A DNA stretch of 64,000 nucleotides from Bacillota bacterium (GCA_017620135.1 JAFZQZ010000054.1:1-64000), one strand, 5' to 3'; shown: positions 17,972-27,860, numbered from the stretch's first letter. Translations and numbers: made by a program. Notes: generated by a model from the sequence alone, not told the origin.

Positions 17972-18301
17972 TTGGGGCGTATTCTCAGTTTTTTCCTATC
18001 CGCCCCAACCCTTTGGAAAAGATAGTGCATTTCCAAACCCCGCCGCCCAGTGCATTTTTGCATTATTGGGCGACGAATCAATTTGACGAGCTATCTCTTC
18101 CAATCCATGGGCGAGAAGAGTCATCCGACACTTATCTCGCCCAGAGATTTCAGTAAATGAAGGGCACGATTGGGCAAAAAAGTTTCCTGACAGACTATCC
18201 TTTCCAATCGCTGGATAAGATAGCTCGTCAAGTTGATATATTTCCCAGAAATCACAGGTGATTTTGGGTGACGGAACGAGAAAAAAGGCTAAACGCCCCA
18301 A
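17972..18301. repeat. Cluster of inverted TGGGCG/CGCCCA half-sites and hairpins
   Basis: Fills most of the 498 bp gap 17914-18411, which has no gene. Inverted pairs are TTGGGGCG (17972) with CGCCCCAA (ends 18008), TTTGGAAA (18012) with TTTCCAAA (ends 18037), CGCCCA (18044) with TGGGCG (ends 18072), TGGGCGAGA (18108) with TCTCGCCCA (ends 18143), CCCAGAAATCA (18244) with TGATTTTGGG (ends 18268), and TTGGGTG (18264) with CGCCCCAA (ends 18301). An outer pair, TTGACGAGCTATCT (18083-18096) and AGATAGCTCGTCAA (18218-18231), encloses part of it. Three units span 36-38 bp, as in the two other large gaps. Confidence 0.75.
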
Positions 18302-18357
18302 AAGACGCCATAGCTTTGATTTTCACTGCGGCAGAAGTGGTACAGCCGAATTATCTG

Positions 18358-18366
18358 TGTTACAAT
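18358..18366 (+). promoter_or_regulatory. Extended -10 promoter of the GH3 gene
   Basis: TGTTACAAT is an extended -10 element; GGTACA (18339-18344) is a weak -35 at 16 bp. It lies 46 bp before the chosen start codon and argues against an N-terminal extension of the GH3 protein. Confidence 0.55.
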
Positions 18367-18411
18367 ATAAAAGAAGAAGGCAATCATTCTGATGAGCCTC
18401 GGGAGATTAAA

Positions 18412-20889
18412 ATGAAGAAATATATGGATCCGGCGCTGCCGGCAAAAGATAGAGCAGAAGCTTTGCTTCGTGAGATGAGTCTGGACGAGAAACTTGCCCA
18501 GACGGTCGGAGTCTTCGCGGCAAAAGGCCGGGAAGAAGAAATGGCAGCATTCCTGCCCTTTGGCGTCGGCCAGATTAGCACGCTCGAATTTCGGATGGGA
18601 GAGAGTCTGGAAGAGATCGCCGAATGGCAGACCAGTCTGCAAAAACTGATGATGGAAAAGAGCCCGCATCATATTCCGGCGGTCTTCCATATGGAAGGAC
18701 TGTGCGGCGCGCTGATGCAGGACACGACGACTTTCCCTTCCGGCGCCGGAAGAGGTTCGAGTTTTGATCCTTTACTGGAGGAAAAGATCGGTCGGGTAGT
18801 CTCCCGCCAGGAAGCTGCGCTCGGCATCTCCCAGATCCTCGCCCCGGTACTGGATATTTCACGAGATCCCCGGATGGGCCGCGAGGCAGAAGCCTATGGC
18901 GAAGACCCGACGCTGGCTGCCCGAATGGGAGCAGCCCTCACCCGTGGGATCCAGACCACACAAACAGCCGGCCGAAAGCCGGAATCGGTCGCGAAACATT
19001 TCCTTGGCTTTCATCATTCGCTGGCCGGAATCCACGCAGCAGCCTGTGACGCCGGTGACCACCTGCTGTATGAGATCTATGGCAAGTCCTTCCAGGTGGC
19101 GATCAAAGAATCCCATCTTCGGGGCATCATGCCCTGCTACGATACGATCGACGGCCTGCCGATCCACGCCTCAAAACACTATCTGACCGGCCTTCTCCGG
19201 GAGGAAATGGGCTTTGACGGTGTGGTCGTATCCGATTACAGCGGCGTCGCGAACGCCCACAACGTACAGGGCGTGGGTGAGATACCGGCTGAGGCCGGGA
19301 TCCGCTGTATGAAAGCCGGGATGGACGTGGAGCTGCCCATGCCGGAATGTTATGGCCAGATCTTGAAAGACATGTTTGAAAGCGGTGAAGCGGATATCGC
19401 GGTCTTGGACCGCGCGGTGCTGCGGATCCTGGAAGCGAAGTTCCGGATGGGGGTCTTCGAGCATCCTTTTGCCCTGACCGGCGAAGAACTTGAAAAGACC
19501 GTCCATGGGGAAGAGGATGAACAGATCGCCCGCCGCTCCGCGCAGGAAAGTCTGATCCTGTTGAAAAACGACGGTATCCTGCCGCTGAAGGTCCCATCGT
19601 CCAAAGAGCTTACGATCGCGCTGATCGGGCCGCACGCGGACAACGCCAGGTACTATTTCGGCGGATACACTCATCTTTCCATGGTGGAAGCCGTATACGC
19701 GGCTGTCGATTCCATGGCCGGCGTGGGCGGCGGCGATACATCGAATGCAGAGATGGACTGTATTCCCGGGACGAAGGTACAGGACGATGAGACCGATGTC
19801 TTTGACGAAGTCCTTCGAAAGATCAAACCCAATTGCAAGACCCTTCGCCATGCGCTGGAAGAGGCTTTTGTCACAGAGGCCGGCATACCGGCTGTCCGCG
19901 TTCTGTATGCACCGGGCTATCCCAAGGCCGGCAATGACTGTTCCGGCTTTGCTGAGGCGCTGGACCTTGTCCGTCAGGCGGATCTCGTGATCCTTACCCT
20001 GGGCGGCAAATACGGGACCGGTTCGATCGCTACCATGGGCGTAGGGATCGACAGTACCGATATCAACCTTCCGCCCGCGCAGGACGCTTTTATCCTGGAA
20101 GCGGCCAGGCTCGGCAAACCAATGATCGGTATCCATTTTGACGGCCGACCGATCTCCAGCGACATCGCGGACGAACATCTGAACGCGATCATCGAAGCCT
20201 GGACACCGGCGACCTACGCGGCAGAAGTCATCATCGACGTCCTGCTCGGCCGGATCAGTCCGTCCGGCAAGCTGCCGGTTTCGGTCGCGAGGAACGCCGG
20301 ACAGATCCCGATCTTTTATAACCATCCGAAGGGTTCCGCCTGGCACCAGGGCCCGAGCATCGGATTTCAGGACTATGTCGATGCGCCGCATACCCCGCGG
20401 TATCCTTTTGGCTTCGGTCTTTCCTATGCGACGTTCGAATACAGTGATCTTCTGATCCGGCCTGCCAAGTCAGAGACCAGCACAGAAATGCCGGACAGTT
20501 CTTTCGCAGAACCGCTCATTGATCCGCTGCAGGATGTGGAGATCTCTCTGACCGTCACCAACACCGGCAAATGCACAGGCACTGAGATCGTGCAGCTGTA
20601 TCTCGCGGATCCGCAGGCCCTGATGACCCGTCCGGTCAAGGAACTGCAGGGCTTTGCCCGAGTGGAGCTGGCACCCGGGGAGACAAAAAAAGTCAATTTC
20701 ACTGTTTCACCCAGTCAGATGGCTTTTCTGGATGAAGACATGCAGTGGCTGATCGAAGCCGGGAAGATCGAAGTACAGGTAGGCGCGTCCTCAGAGGACA
20801 TCCGCCTTTCCGGTTCTTTCCGTATCAACCGAACTTGTCCTATCAAAGGCCAAGACCGCCGCTTTTGGGCGGATGCATATATCCAGTAA
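18412..20889 (+). CDS. Glycoside hydrolase family 3 (beta-glucosidase/beta-xylosidase type)
   Basis: Retaining glycosidase of 825 residues that removes terminal beta-linked sugars. Layout: GH3 N-terminal barrel (about 35-330) with nucleophile Asp275 in GVVVSDY; KHFLGFH motif; GH3 C-terminal alpha/beta sandwich (about 390-660); fibronectin-III-like domain near the end (EISLTVTNTGK...TEIVQLYL). No signal peptide, so cytoplasmic. The start at 18412 follows GGGAG; an open frame extends 48 codons upstream but overlaps the promoter. The kinase/regulator/ABC genes follow at once, so it probably digests the oligosaccharide that this importer brings in. Exact linkage is not deducible. Confidence 0.92.
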   Translation: MKKYMDPALPAKDRAEALLREMSLDEKLAQTVGVFAAKGREEEMAAFLPFGVGQISTLEFRMGESLEEIAEWQTSLQKLMMEKSPHHIPAVFHMEGLCGALMQDTTTFPSGAGRGSSFDPLLEEKIGRVVSRQEAALGISQILAPVLDISRDPRMGREAEAYGEDPTLAARMGAALTRGIQTTQTAGRKPESVAKHFLGFHHSLAGIHAAACDAGDHLLYEIYGKSFQVAIKESHLRGIMPCYDTIDGLPIHASKHYLTGLLREEMGFDGVVVSDYSGVANAHNVQGVGEIPAEAGIRCMKAGMDVELPMPECYGQILKDMFESGEADIAVLDRAVLRILEAKFRMGVFEHPFALTGEELEKTVHGEEDEQIARRSAQESLILLKNDGILPLKVPSSKELTIALIGPHADNARYYFGGYTHLSMVEAVYAAVDSMAGVGGGDTSNAEMDCIPGTKVQDDETDVFDEVLRKIKPNCKTLRHALEEAFVTEAGIPAVRVLYAPGYPKAGNDCSGFAEALDLVRQADLVILTLGGKYGTGSIATMGVGIDSTDINLPPAQDAFILEAARLGKPMIGIHFDGRPISSDIADEHLNAIIEAWTPATYAAEVIIDVLLGRISPSGKLPVSVARNAGQIPIFYNHPKGSAWHQGPSIGFQDYVDAPHTPRYPFGFGLSYATFEYSDLLIRPAKSETSTEMPDSSFAEPLIDPLQDVEISLTVTNTGKCTGTEIVQLYLADPQALMTRPVKELQGFARVELAPGETKKVNFTVSPSQMAFLDEDMQWLIEAGKIEVQVGASSEDIRLSGSFRINRTCPIKGQDRRFWADAYIQ

Positions 20890-20926
20890 TACATAAAAGG
20901 TAAATCGAGTAAAGAAAGGAGGCGCC

Positions 20927-22687
20927 ATGGCGAAGAAGTCGCTCTACCGCCGGTTTTTGCCGGCGATCATGATCCCGCTTGTTCTGCTGATCCTGCTCGC
21001 CAATATGGCCAGCTTCCTGATCCTTTACTTCAATGAACAGAAAGCGGCTGGCGCCGCCGCGGACATGAACCGGATCTACGTCCGAGAAACGGACCAGAGC
21101 CTTCGGGCCATCAAGGAATACCTGTATCTGATGGGGCGGACGGACTCAGCGCTGAACGAGATCCGGTCGACCAATGACTGGACCCGGGTGAGCGGTGGAA
21201 GAACGGTTATGAACCGGCTGAAAAACGCGGTCGCGAACTTCGCACTCATGGATCTTGTATTCGTTTTTGACAGTGAGAGCAGCGAATACCTCTATGCCTA
21301 CGGACAGGAGAGCCTTCCACGCGAGCGTACGGAGATGAAAGAATATGCGATCGCCCACCTGCCCGGCGGCGAGGAGGCGGACATAGCCGACGAAGGCTGG
21401 CAGGTGGCCTATATCCAGGATACACCGTTTCTTTTGTGGGTGATGCCCAAGATGTCGAGCAGCATCTACCTGGGCGTGTGGGTGCGGATGGAAGAGATCG
21501 AAGAGCCGCTCCGGAAGCTTTCCGCGGACACTTCTTCCATGACGGTCGTGACGGACGGAAACCTTGTCCCGGTCACACACCGCGAGTTCCTCGAGGCCGA
21601 GGAGATCGTGCTCGAAGCGGAAGAGGAAACAACATATCATACAGGCCGCACGAACCGTTATTCGGTTCAGGTGGATCAGTCGGAAGAGGCGCCTTATTAC
21701 CTTTGCCTCATCACGCCGCATACACTGTTTTCCGGTCTTGGCAGCTGGCTGATCTACTCGCTGATCGTTCTGTCCGTGCTGGCAATCGTGTTGATCCCGG
21801 TGCTTCTGAAACTGATCAGGAGCGATGTACTGGAACCACTTCGTACGATGGACGAGGCGATCGACCATATCCATCAGGGGGACGCGGATTACCAGATCGA
21901 ACCGCGGGAGGATCCGCAGGAATTCGTACGGATGTATGACGCGTTTAACGAGATGACCCGCGACCTGAAAAAATCACGGATCCGGGCCTATGAAGACGTG
22001 ATCGAAAAGCAGAAACTGCGCCTTCGGTATCTGCAGATGCAGATCCGCCCGCATTTCTTCATGAACGCGCTGACGACCGTTTCCAACTTTTCCCGCCTGG
22101 GAAAACAGGGCGAGCTGGATCAGTTTATCGGCTATCTGGCCAGGTATCTTCGGTATATGTTCCGATCCAATCTGACTCTGGTACCGCTGAAAGATGAGAT
22201 CCGGCATATCGAAACATATCTTTCCATGCAGGAACTGCAGTTTTCGGGAACCCTTTCTCATGAGTTCGATATTCGGGAGGAAGCGGAAGAGGTTCTGATC
22301 CCCCCGTTTACGGTGCATAACTTTGCGGAAAACGTTGTCAAACACGCGATGGCCGATCAGGATCACGTGACGCTCTATGTGCGTGCCTGGACCGAGCCGG
22401 CCGGTGCATCTTCCGAAGCGGTCCATATCGTGGTGGAAGACGACGGAAAAGGGCTGTCCGAAGACGCGCTTCGTCAGCTGAATGACCTGGACTATGAGCC
22501 GAAAGAGGGCCAGAGTATCGGGATCTGGAATACCCGGCAGACATTAAGACTCATTTATGAAACGCCCGATGAAAATACCGGCAGCGCGAGCATCCGGATC
22601 TCGTCCTCCGAGCTTGGCGGCGCGAAGGTGGAGATCGTGATCCCGGACAAGGGAGGTGAGCAGTGGAATGAAGATCCTGTTCTTTGA
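20927..22687 (+). CDS. YesM-type sensor histidine kinase
   Basis: A 586-residue membrane sensor. Two membrane helices (about 12-35 and 275-297) flank an extracellular sensing domain, followed by a HAMP-like linker and a His-kinase domain of the YesM/LytS class. The phospho-acceptor is His376 in QIRPHFFMNAL; the ATP-binding N box is NFAENVVKHA and a G box is EDDGKGLS. Start follows AAAGGAGG. The gene overlaps the response regulator by 20 bp. YesM-type kinases usually sense sugars or glycan fragments and control a neighbouring CUT1 importer, fitting the genes downstream. Confidence 0.93.
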   Translation: MAKKSLYRRFLPAIMIPLVLLILLANMASFLILYFNEQKAAGAAADMNRIYVRETDQSLRAIKEYLYLMGRTDSALNEIRSTNDWTRVSGGRTVMNRLKNAVANFALMDLVFVFDSESSEYLYAYGQESLPRERTEMKEYAIAHLPGGEEADIADEGWQVAYIQDTPFLLWVMPKMSSSIYLGVWVRMEEIEEPLRKLSADTSSMTVVTDGNLVPVTHREFLEAEEIVLEAEEETTYHTGRTNRYSVQVDQSEEAPYYLCLITPHTLFSGLGSWLIYSLIVLSVLAIVLIPVLLKLIRSDVLEPLRTMDEAIDHIHQGDADYQIEPREDPQEFVRMYDAFNEMTRDLKKSRIRAYEDVIEKQKLRLRYLQMQIRPHFFMNALTTVSNFSRLGKQGELDQFIGYLARYLRYMFRSNLTLVPLKDEIRHIETYLSMQELQFSGTLSHEFDIREEAEEVLIPPFTVHNFAENVVKHAMADQDHVTLYVRAWTEPAGASSEAVHIVVEDDGKGLSEDALRQLNDLDYEPKEGQSIGIWNTRQTLRLIYETPDENTGSASIRISSSELGGAKVEIVIPDKGGEQWNEDPVL

Positions 22688-23480
22688 TGATGACAAGACG
22701 ACGGTGGATATGCTGATGCATACGATCGACTGGGCAGGATTTGGGTTTGACGAACTCATTCCGGCCTATACGGTCCACCAGGCAAAAACCGCGATCGAAG
22801 AGGGCAGCCCGCCGGACGTCATGATCTGTGACATCGAAGCTCCCGGCGAGACCGGTATCGACCTGCTCCGGTGGGTCCGGGAGAGAGGATATCTTACGGA
22901 AAACATTTTCCTGACGAATTATGAGTCATTTGCCTTTGCCAGCGAAGCGATGAAGCTCGAATGCATGGAATACATCCTGAAAATGTCGCCTGTCTCTGAA
23001 ATCGAAGAGGCTGTTCAAAGAAGCCTGAAACGCCGGGAACTCAGGGAACGGCTCATGAAAGTACAGGATCAGGAAAGAGGCGGTTCTGAAAGAGATCGGG
23101 ATCCCGGCCGGGGATCAGGCAGCCGGGAAGGAGGAGGCCTTCCCTCCATGACCCAGGAAATCAAGGCCTATATCGACGATCACTTCACGGAAAGGATCTC
23201 TCGGACAGAACTGGCGTCACGATTTTATATCAGCCGCGACCACCTGTCTCATATCTTCAGTGCAAACTTCGGCATGACGATTCCGGAGTATATCAATAAG
23301 CTTCGGGTGGAGAAAGCCCGGGAGGAACTTGCGGGCGGTGCGACTGTCGCGGAAGCCGCGGAGAAAGCGGGATTCGACAATCTTTCATATTTCTCGACGC
23401 TCTTTCGGAAAACAGTTGGCCTTTCCCCTACGGACTATCAAAAATCAAGCAGAAAAGTGAAAGACCCGCACAAAAAATAA
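22668..23480 (+). CDS. YesN-type response regulator (REC plus AraC HTH)
   Basis: A 270-residue cytoplasmic regulator. The receiver domain (about 1-120) has phospho-acceptor Asp55 in MICDIEAPG and the acidic pair FFDDD. The C-terminal AraC-type DNA-binding domain (about 165-265) has two helix-turn-helix motifs. The ATG at 22668 is chosen, with GGAGG 11 bases upstream; a GTG 12 bases earlier lies inside that ribosome site. Partner of the overlapping kinase; likely target is the binding-protein operon 93 bp downstream. Confidence 0.92.
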   Translation: MKILFFDDDKTTVDMLMHTIDWAGFGFDELIPAYTVHQAKTAIEEGSPPDVMICDIEAPGETGIDLLRWVRERGYLTENIFLTNYESFAFASEAMKLECMEYILKMSPVSEIEEAVQRSLKRRELRERLMKVQDQERGGSERDRDPGRGSGSREGGGLPSMTQEIKAYIDDHFTERISRTELASRFYISRDHLSHIFSANFGMTIPEYINKLRVEKAREELAGGATVAEAAEKAGFDNLSYFSTLFRKTVGLSPTDYQKSSRKVKDPHKK

Positions 23481-23572
23481 AAAGCGAAGGACTTCTTCGT
23501 GCGATACAATGAGGAAAAGAAGCATCTCTTACCGAGACCGCTTCTCACATCCATCCAAAAGGAGGATCTATC

Positions 23573-25081
23573 ATGAAACGCACAAAGAAGTCCTTTTTCG
23601 TCCGGCTGATGGCAGTCCTGATGACGATGGTACTGGTTCTTTCGGGCTGTACACAGGCAGAAAAGAAAACGGACGAGATCGAAAAGATCAAATTTGAAAT
23701 GTTTGCATGGGGCGAAGCTCCTGACGAAGAAATCGTCGAAGAAGCGCTGAATGCGATCACCCGTGAAAAAATCGGTGTCGAAGTGGACATTGAATTCTAT
23801 AACCTCAATGTTTATTCGGAACAGATCGGGTTAAAAATCGCCGGTGATGAAGAAATGGACCTGGTCGCGATCATCGGTGATACGCTGGAGCTGGCCAATG
23901 ACGGTATTCTGATGCCTATTGACGATCTCCTGGATAAATACGGACAGGACATCAAGAAAGTGTGCGGTGACCTTCTGTATTACTGCACCATGGATGGCAA
24001 GAACTACGGCGTTCCCTTCATGGGCAACAAGAAGTATGTGACCACCCTTAACTGCCGCAAGGATATCATCGATGAATTAAACATCGATCCCGCGAGCATG
24101 ATGACCATCGACGGTATGGAAGCAGCTTTTGAAAAGGTTCACGCGGCTTATCCGGAAATGACCATCATTGCCCCCGACTCCGAAGGTGTCATCTACGGAT
24201 ACTATGGCATCGACAGAGAGAATGTTTCTCACATTGACTTCCTGGGCGGGACATACTACCTGACCATCATGAATGATGATCCTACGGTCGTCGACTTCTA
24301 TGAGACGGAGTCTTACAAAAAAGAGCTGAAGATGGTGCAGGACTGGTATGAAAAAGGATATGTCATGAAAGACTCCGCAACCACCGATGAGGTCGGCAGC
24401 CTTTCTTACTATGACGGCAATTTGTTCAGCTATATCAACTGGCAGAATGTCTATGGCGACCCGGTAGAGCCTGTGGTGCATTTAGGTCTTTCCGCCATTA
24501 CTTATCCCACCTATTCGATCCCGATCGCCGACGATGTTGTTTCCTCTGCGGATACGCTTGGTGTCGGTATCAGTTCAAACAGTAAACACGCGGAAGCTTG
24601 CATGAAATGGTTGAATCTCCTGTTCACGGATCAGGAAATGTGCACGACATTGGGCTTTGGCGCAAAAGATCATCATTGGCAGCTTAGAGAAGACGGTCTG
24701 GCCGAATACTGCGAAGGCATCGAGCCAGGAAACTCCGGATGGGAAACCGGTTTCAACTGGAGCATAGGCAACGTGGGCGCCTGCTACGTCTTCACTTCCG
24801 TTTCTGATGATCCTGATTACAATAAAAAGCAGATCGCGGCGAATGATACCGCCACACGTTCTATTGCTTACGGTTTCTGTTTTAACTATGAGCCTGTAGA
24901 AACGCAGATGGCCGCCTGTGACAGTGTGGTTGAAAAGTATGCACTGGCCCTCGAAAGCGGTAGTGTGGATGTTGATACTCTCTTACCTGAATTCATTGCC
25001 GAACTGAAGGCAGCCGGCATCGATGAGGTCGTTCAGGAAGCACAGAGACAGCTTGATGAATTCCTTGCACAGAAGAAGTAA
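23573..25081 (+). CDS. Extracellular sugar-binding lipoprotein of an ABC importer
   Basis: A 502-residue solute-binding protein, LplA/family 1-like. The signal peptide ends in the lipobox LSGC, lipidated at Cys26, anchoring it outside the membrane. The mature part begins KFEMFAWGEAPDEEIVEEALN, typical of the group. A strong AAAGGAGG precedes the start. It is followed by two permease genes, and preceded by a GH3 glycosidase and a two-component pair, so the ligand is probably an oligosaccharide. No ATPase gene follows; CUT1 systems of this class commonly share one MsmX/MsmK-type ATPase encoded elsewhere. Confidence 0.92.
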   Translation: MKRTKKSFFVRLMAVLMTMVLVLSGCTQAEKKTDEIEKIKFEMFAWGEAPDEEIVEEALNAITREKIGVEVDIEFYNLNVYSEQIGLKIAGDEEMDLVAIIGDTLELANDGILMPIDDLLDKYGQDIKKVCGDLLYYCTMDGKNYGVPFMGNKKYVTTLNCRKDIIDELNIDPASMMTIDGMEAAFEKVHAAYPEMTIIAPDSEGVIYGYYGIDRENVSHIDFLGGTYYLTIMNDDPTVVDFYETESYKKELKMVQDWYEKGYVMKDSATTDEVGSLSYYDGNLFSYINWQNVYGDPVEPVVHLGLSAITYPTYSIPIADDVVSSADTLGVGISSNSKHAEACMKWLNLLFTDQEMCTTLGFGAKDHHWQLREDGLAEYCEGIEPGNSGWETGFNWSIGNVGACYVFTSVSDDPDYNKKQIAANDTATRSIAYGFCFNYEPVETQMAACDSVVEKYALALESGSVDVDTLLPEFIAELKAAGIDEVVQEAQRQLDEFLAQKK

Positions 25082-25146
25082 TAACGTCAAGTCTTCCCGT
25101 AAGAGTTGGTGCTTATCCTGGAGACCTTTTTACCGGAGGAAATTCA

Positions 25147-26073
25147 GTGAAACACAAACAAACCTCGCTTTCTAAAAGCCGTCATTATTCCATCTTGTAT
25201 CTGATGATGGTTCCAGGTCTTCTCTATCTTCTGATCAATAATTATCTCCCCATGGTGGGCATCTTTATTGCATTTAAAAAGTTAGACTACAGCGCCGGGA
25301 TCTTTAAAAGCCCCTGGGTTGGACTGAGGAATTTTAAGTTCCTCTTTGCCACATCCGATATCTGGATCATCATCCGCAACACGGTCGTATATAACATTGT
25401 CTTCATTATCCTGGAAACCGTTCTGGGCATCTGGGTCGCCATCATGCTGGCGGATCTGGCCAATCAGCACCTTGCCCGCCTGGCGCAGGTGACGATCATT
25501 CTCCCGGAACTTTTATCCCTGGTCATTTGCAGCTACATCGTCTTTGCTTTCCTGAGCCAGGAGAATGGTATCATGAACAATACCATTCTTCCGGCTTTGG
25601 GCCTAAGGCCGATCGGCTGGTACAATGAAAAAGGCCCCTGGCCGGTGATTCTTACGATCGTGTATCTGTGGCTGAATATCGGATCGCAGGCGATCATCTA
25701 TCTTGCGTCCATCGTAGGCATTAACAAAGAACTATATGAAACGGCTGACCTGGACGGCGCCAGCCGTTTTCAGAAGGTCATCTATATCACGGTCCCCTGC
25801 ATTAAGCCGACCATCGTAACGCTTCTGCTCCTGAGTGTCGGATCCATGTTCTATTCCAGTTTTGGCCTGTTCTATCTGATCCCGCATAATTCAGGCATGC
25901 TCTTTGATGTCACAGCCACGCTGGATACCTATGTTTACAATGCTTTGATGCATAAAAACAATGTCGGCATGGCTTCCGCGGCAGGTTTGTTCCAGTCAGT
26001 CGTTGGTTTTATTCTGGTCCTCACGGCCAATAAGATCACCTCCAGACTGGATCCGGACAACGCGTTGTTTTAA
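25147..26073 (+). CDS. Sugar ABC transporter permease, LplB/UgpA type
   Basis: A 308-residue inner-membrane permease with about six membrane segments. The EAA loop is visible as YETADLDGASRFQKVIYITV-like sequence, the contact for the ATPase. It starts with GTG at 25147, preceded by GGAGGAAA at good spacing. It pairs with the permease 12 bp downstream and the binding protein upstream to make a CUT1 importer lacking only its ATPase. Confidence 0.93.
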   Translation: MKHKQTSLSKSRHYSILYLMMVPGLLYLLINNYLPMVGIFIAFKKLDYSAGIFKSPWVGLRNFKFLFATSDIWIIIRNTVVYNIVFIILETVLGIWVAIMLADLANQHLARLAQVTIILPELLSLVICSYIVFAFLSQENGIMNNTILPALGLRPIGWYNEKGPWPVILTIVYLWLNIGSQAIIYLASIVGINKELYETADLDGASRFQKVIYITVPCIKPTIVTLLLLSVGSMFYSSFGLFYLIPHNSGMLFDVTATLDTYVYNALMHKNNVGMASAAGLFQSVVGFILVLTANKITSRLDPDNALF

Positions 26074-26085
26074 AGGGGTGATGAC

Positions 26086-26982
26086 ATGGTTAAAACAAAA
26101 AGTGAAGTCGCCTATCAGTGCGTGATCACCATCTTCATCCTTTTGTTGATGTTTGCGATCATCGCCCCGTTCGTCCTTCTGATCATGTCCTCGATCTCGT
26201 CTGAATCCTCCCTGATCCGGAACGGCTACCGCTTCATACCAAAGGCGTTCAGCCTGGATGCCTATAAGTATATTCTCCGCAATGCGGATACGATCCTGAG
26301 AGCCTATGGCATGACGCTCCTGACGACCGTTCTGGGGACGAGCCTCAGTTTATGTATTACGATTCTGCTGGCTTATCCGTTGTCACATAGAGATCTCAAG
26401 GGCCGCAAAGTCATCATGTTCCTGATCATCCTGACGATGCTGTTCCATGGAGGCATCGTCCCGAGCTACATCCTATGGGCCAAGTATATGAAGATCAAGA
26501 ACACCATATGGGCACTGATCCTCCCGAATCTGCTTCTAAATCCATTCTTTATCATCCTGATGAAGAACTACTTTGAAAACAGTATCCCTACCTCCATCAT
26601 GGAAGCAGCGGAGATCGACGGCGCAGGGCCGATCGGCATCCTGTGGCATGTGACCCTCCCTATGGGTAAGCCGATTATTGCGACGATTACGATGTTCACG
26701 ATTCTGACTTACTGGAATGACTGGGTCAATGCGTTGTATTTTGTCAACAACACCAAGCTCTGGACTCTGCAGTATTTGCTGGAGAACATTCTGGATAATG
26801 TCCAGTTCCTGGTCAAGAACAGCAAAGTCATGACACAGATGGGCCAGTCCGTCGCGAATATCCCCAGTGTCTCTGTGCGTATGGCCATCGCGGTGCTGGG
26901 TGTGATCCCGATCCTGATCCTCTTCCCGTTTTTCCAGAAATACATTGTTGCCGGCATTTCGCTGGGTGCCTTAAAGGAATAA
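26086..26982 (+). CDS. Sugar ABC transporter permease, LplC/MalG type
   Basis: A 298-residue inner-membrane permease, second half of the channel. EAA loop: MEAAEIDGAGPIGILWHVTLP. The C-terminus GISLGALKE is typical for MalG-like proteins. Start follows GGGGTGATG. The next gene begins 2 bp after its stop, so the metallo-hydrolase is part of this operon. Confidence 0.93.
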   Translation: MVKTKSEVAYQCVITIFILLLMFAIIAPFVLLIMSSISSESSLIRNGYRFIPKAFSLDAYKYILRNADTILRAYGMTLLTTVLGTSLSLCITILLAYPLSHRDLKGRKVIMFLIILTMLFHGGIVPSYILWAKYMKIKNTIWALILPNLLLNPFFIILMKNYFENSIPTSIMEAAEIDGAGPIGILWHVTLPMGKPIIATITMFTILTYWNDWVNALYFVNNTKLWTLQYLLENILDNVQFLVKNSKVMTQMGQSVANIPSVSVRMAIAVLGVIPILILFPFFQKYIVAGISLGALKE

Positions 26983-26984
26983 CT

Positions 26985-27791
26985 ATGAATACATATCAAG
27001 TGACCCTGATCGGCGAAGGAATCTATCTGATCTTTGAACCGGCGGAAGACGTCTGTATGTATCTGGTAGTCGGAGAGAAAAAAGCGGCGCTGATCGACGG
27101 CGGCATGGGAACAGGGAATCTGCCGGGACTTGTCGAAGAATTGTTAAAGGAGACCAGCCCGGGAGGATCGCCGTCGGCGGTCCTCCCAGCAGAGGGGGGG
27201 CTGCCACAGGCAGTCTTCCCTCTGCTTTCGCATGGACATGGAGACCACTATCTGGGCATGCTGACCTACGCTATGATCTATCTGGACGAGGCGGATATTA
27301 CGCTGATCCGAAGCGACTACGAGACAGAGAAAAAAGAGGCAAAAGCGGAAGGAGAAAGCCTGCCTCCTCTGCCGGGCCTTCTGCCGCTGTCAGAACTGAC
27401 GGACGAGGACGGAAGGATCGATCTCGGCGGCCGCCATCTTCGGATCATCCCGATCCCCGGGCATACGCCCGGATCCGTCGGTTTCCTTCTGGAAGAGGAG
27501 CGGATCCTGTTTTCCGGTGACGGCCTGACCTATAATGTCTGGATGCAGCTGCCGGAGTCCTCTTCGCTGGAAGACTATCTTGAGACGCTCTATGCGCTTC
27601 GGCCGGTCGCCGGAGATTTCGACCGGATCTATACCGGTCACAGCCAGAACCCGTTCGGAGCTGATCATCTGGAAAAAGTGATCGATCTGATCGAAAAAGT
27701 GATCCAGGAGCCCTTCGGCACGCCGGTCGAGGAGCCGTTCCCGGCTATTGAGGCCACGGGCGACGGCTGTGTGGTGACCTACCGCCGCTGA
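26985..27791 (+). CDS. Metallo-beta-lactamase-fold hydrolase
   Basis: A 268-residue cytoplasmic protein. The zinc-binding HxHxDH motif is in LSHGHGDHYLG (about residues 81-86), with further ligands in IPGHTPGS and FSGDGL. A low-complexity Gly/Pro-rich loop at about residues 58-75 is an unusual insertion before the motif. It starts 2 bp after the permease stop, so it belongs to the importer operon. Substrate unknown; glyoxalase-II-like thioesterase, lactonase or other hydrolase activity is possible. Confidence 0.85.
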   Translation: MNTYQVTLIGEGIYLIFEPAEDVCMYLVVGEKKAALIDGGMGTGNLPGLVEELLKETSPGGSPSAVLPAEGGLPQAVFPLLSHGHGDHYLGMLTYAMIYLDEADITLIRSDYETEKKEAKAEGESLPPLPGLLPLSELTDEDGRIDLGGRHLRIIPIPGHTPGSVGFLLEEERILFSGDGLTYNVWMQLPESSSLEDYLETLYALRPVAGDFDRIYTGHSQNPFGADHLEKVIDLIEKVIQEPFGTPVEEPFPAIEATGDGCVVTYRR

Positions 27792-27828
27792 AAAGCTGTA
27801 TTTCCTTTATGCCGAAATTATGTCTGTT

Positions 27829-27860
27829 AAGCCGCCGGGATTGTATTCCGGCGGCTTTCC
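27829..27860 (+). terminator. Terminator of the importer operon
   Basis: GCCGCCGG (27831-27838) pairs with CCGGCGGC (27848-27855), flanked by AA and TTT, followed by TTTCC. Confidence 0.85.

Noticed and set aside
18268-18411. N-terminal extension of the GH3 protein
   Set aside because: No ribosome site at the upstream start, the extension overlaps a promoter-like element and the half-site cluster, and GH3 similarity begins after 18412.
22656-22667. GTG start of the response regulator
   Set aside because: It overlaps the ribosome site GGAGG; the ATG at 22668 begins right before the receiver domain strand.
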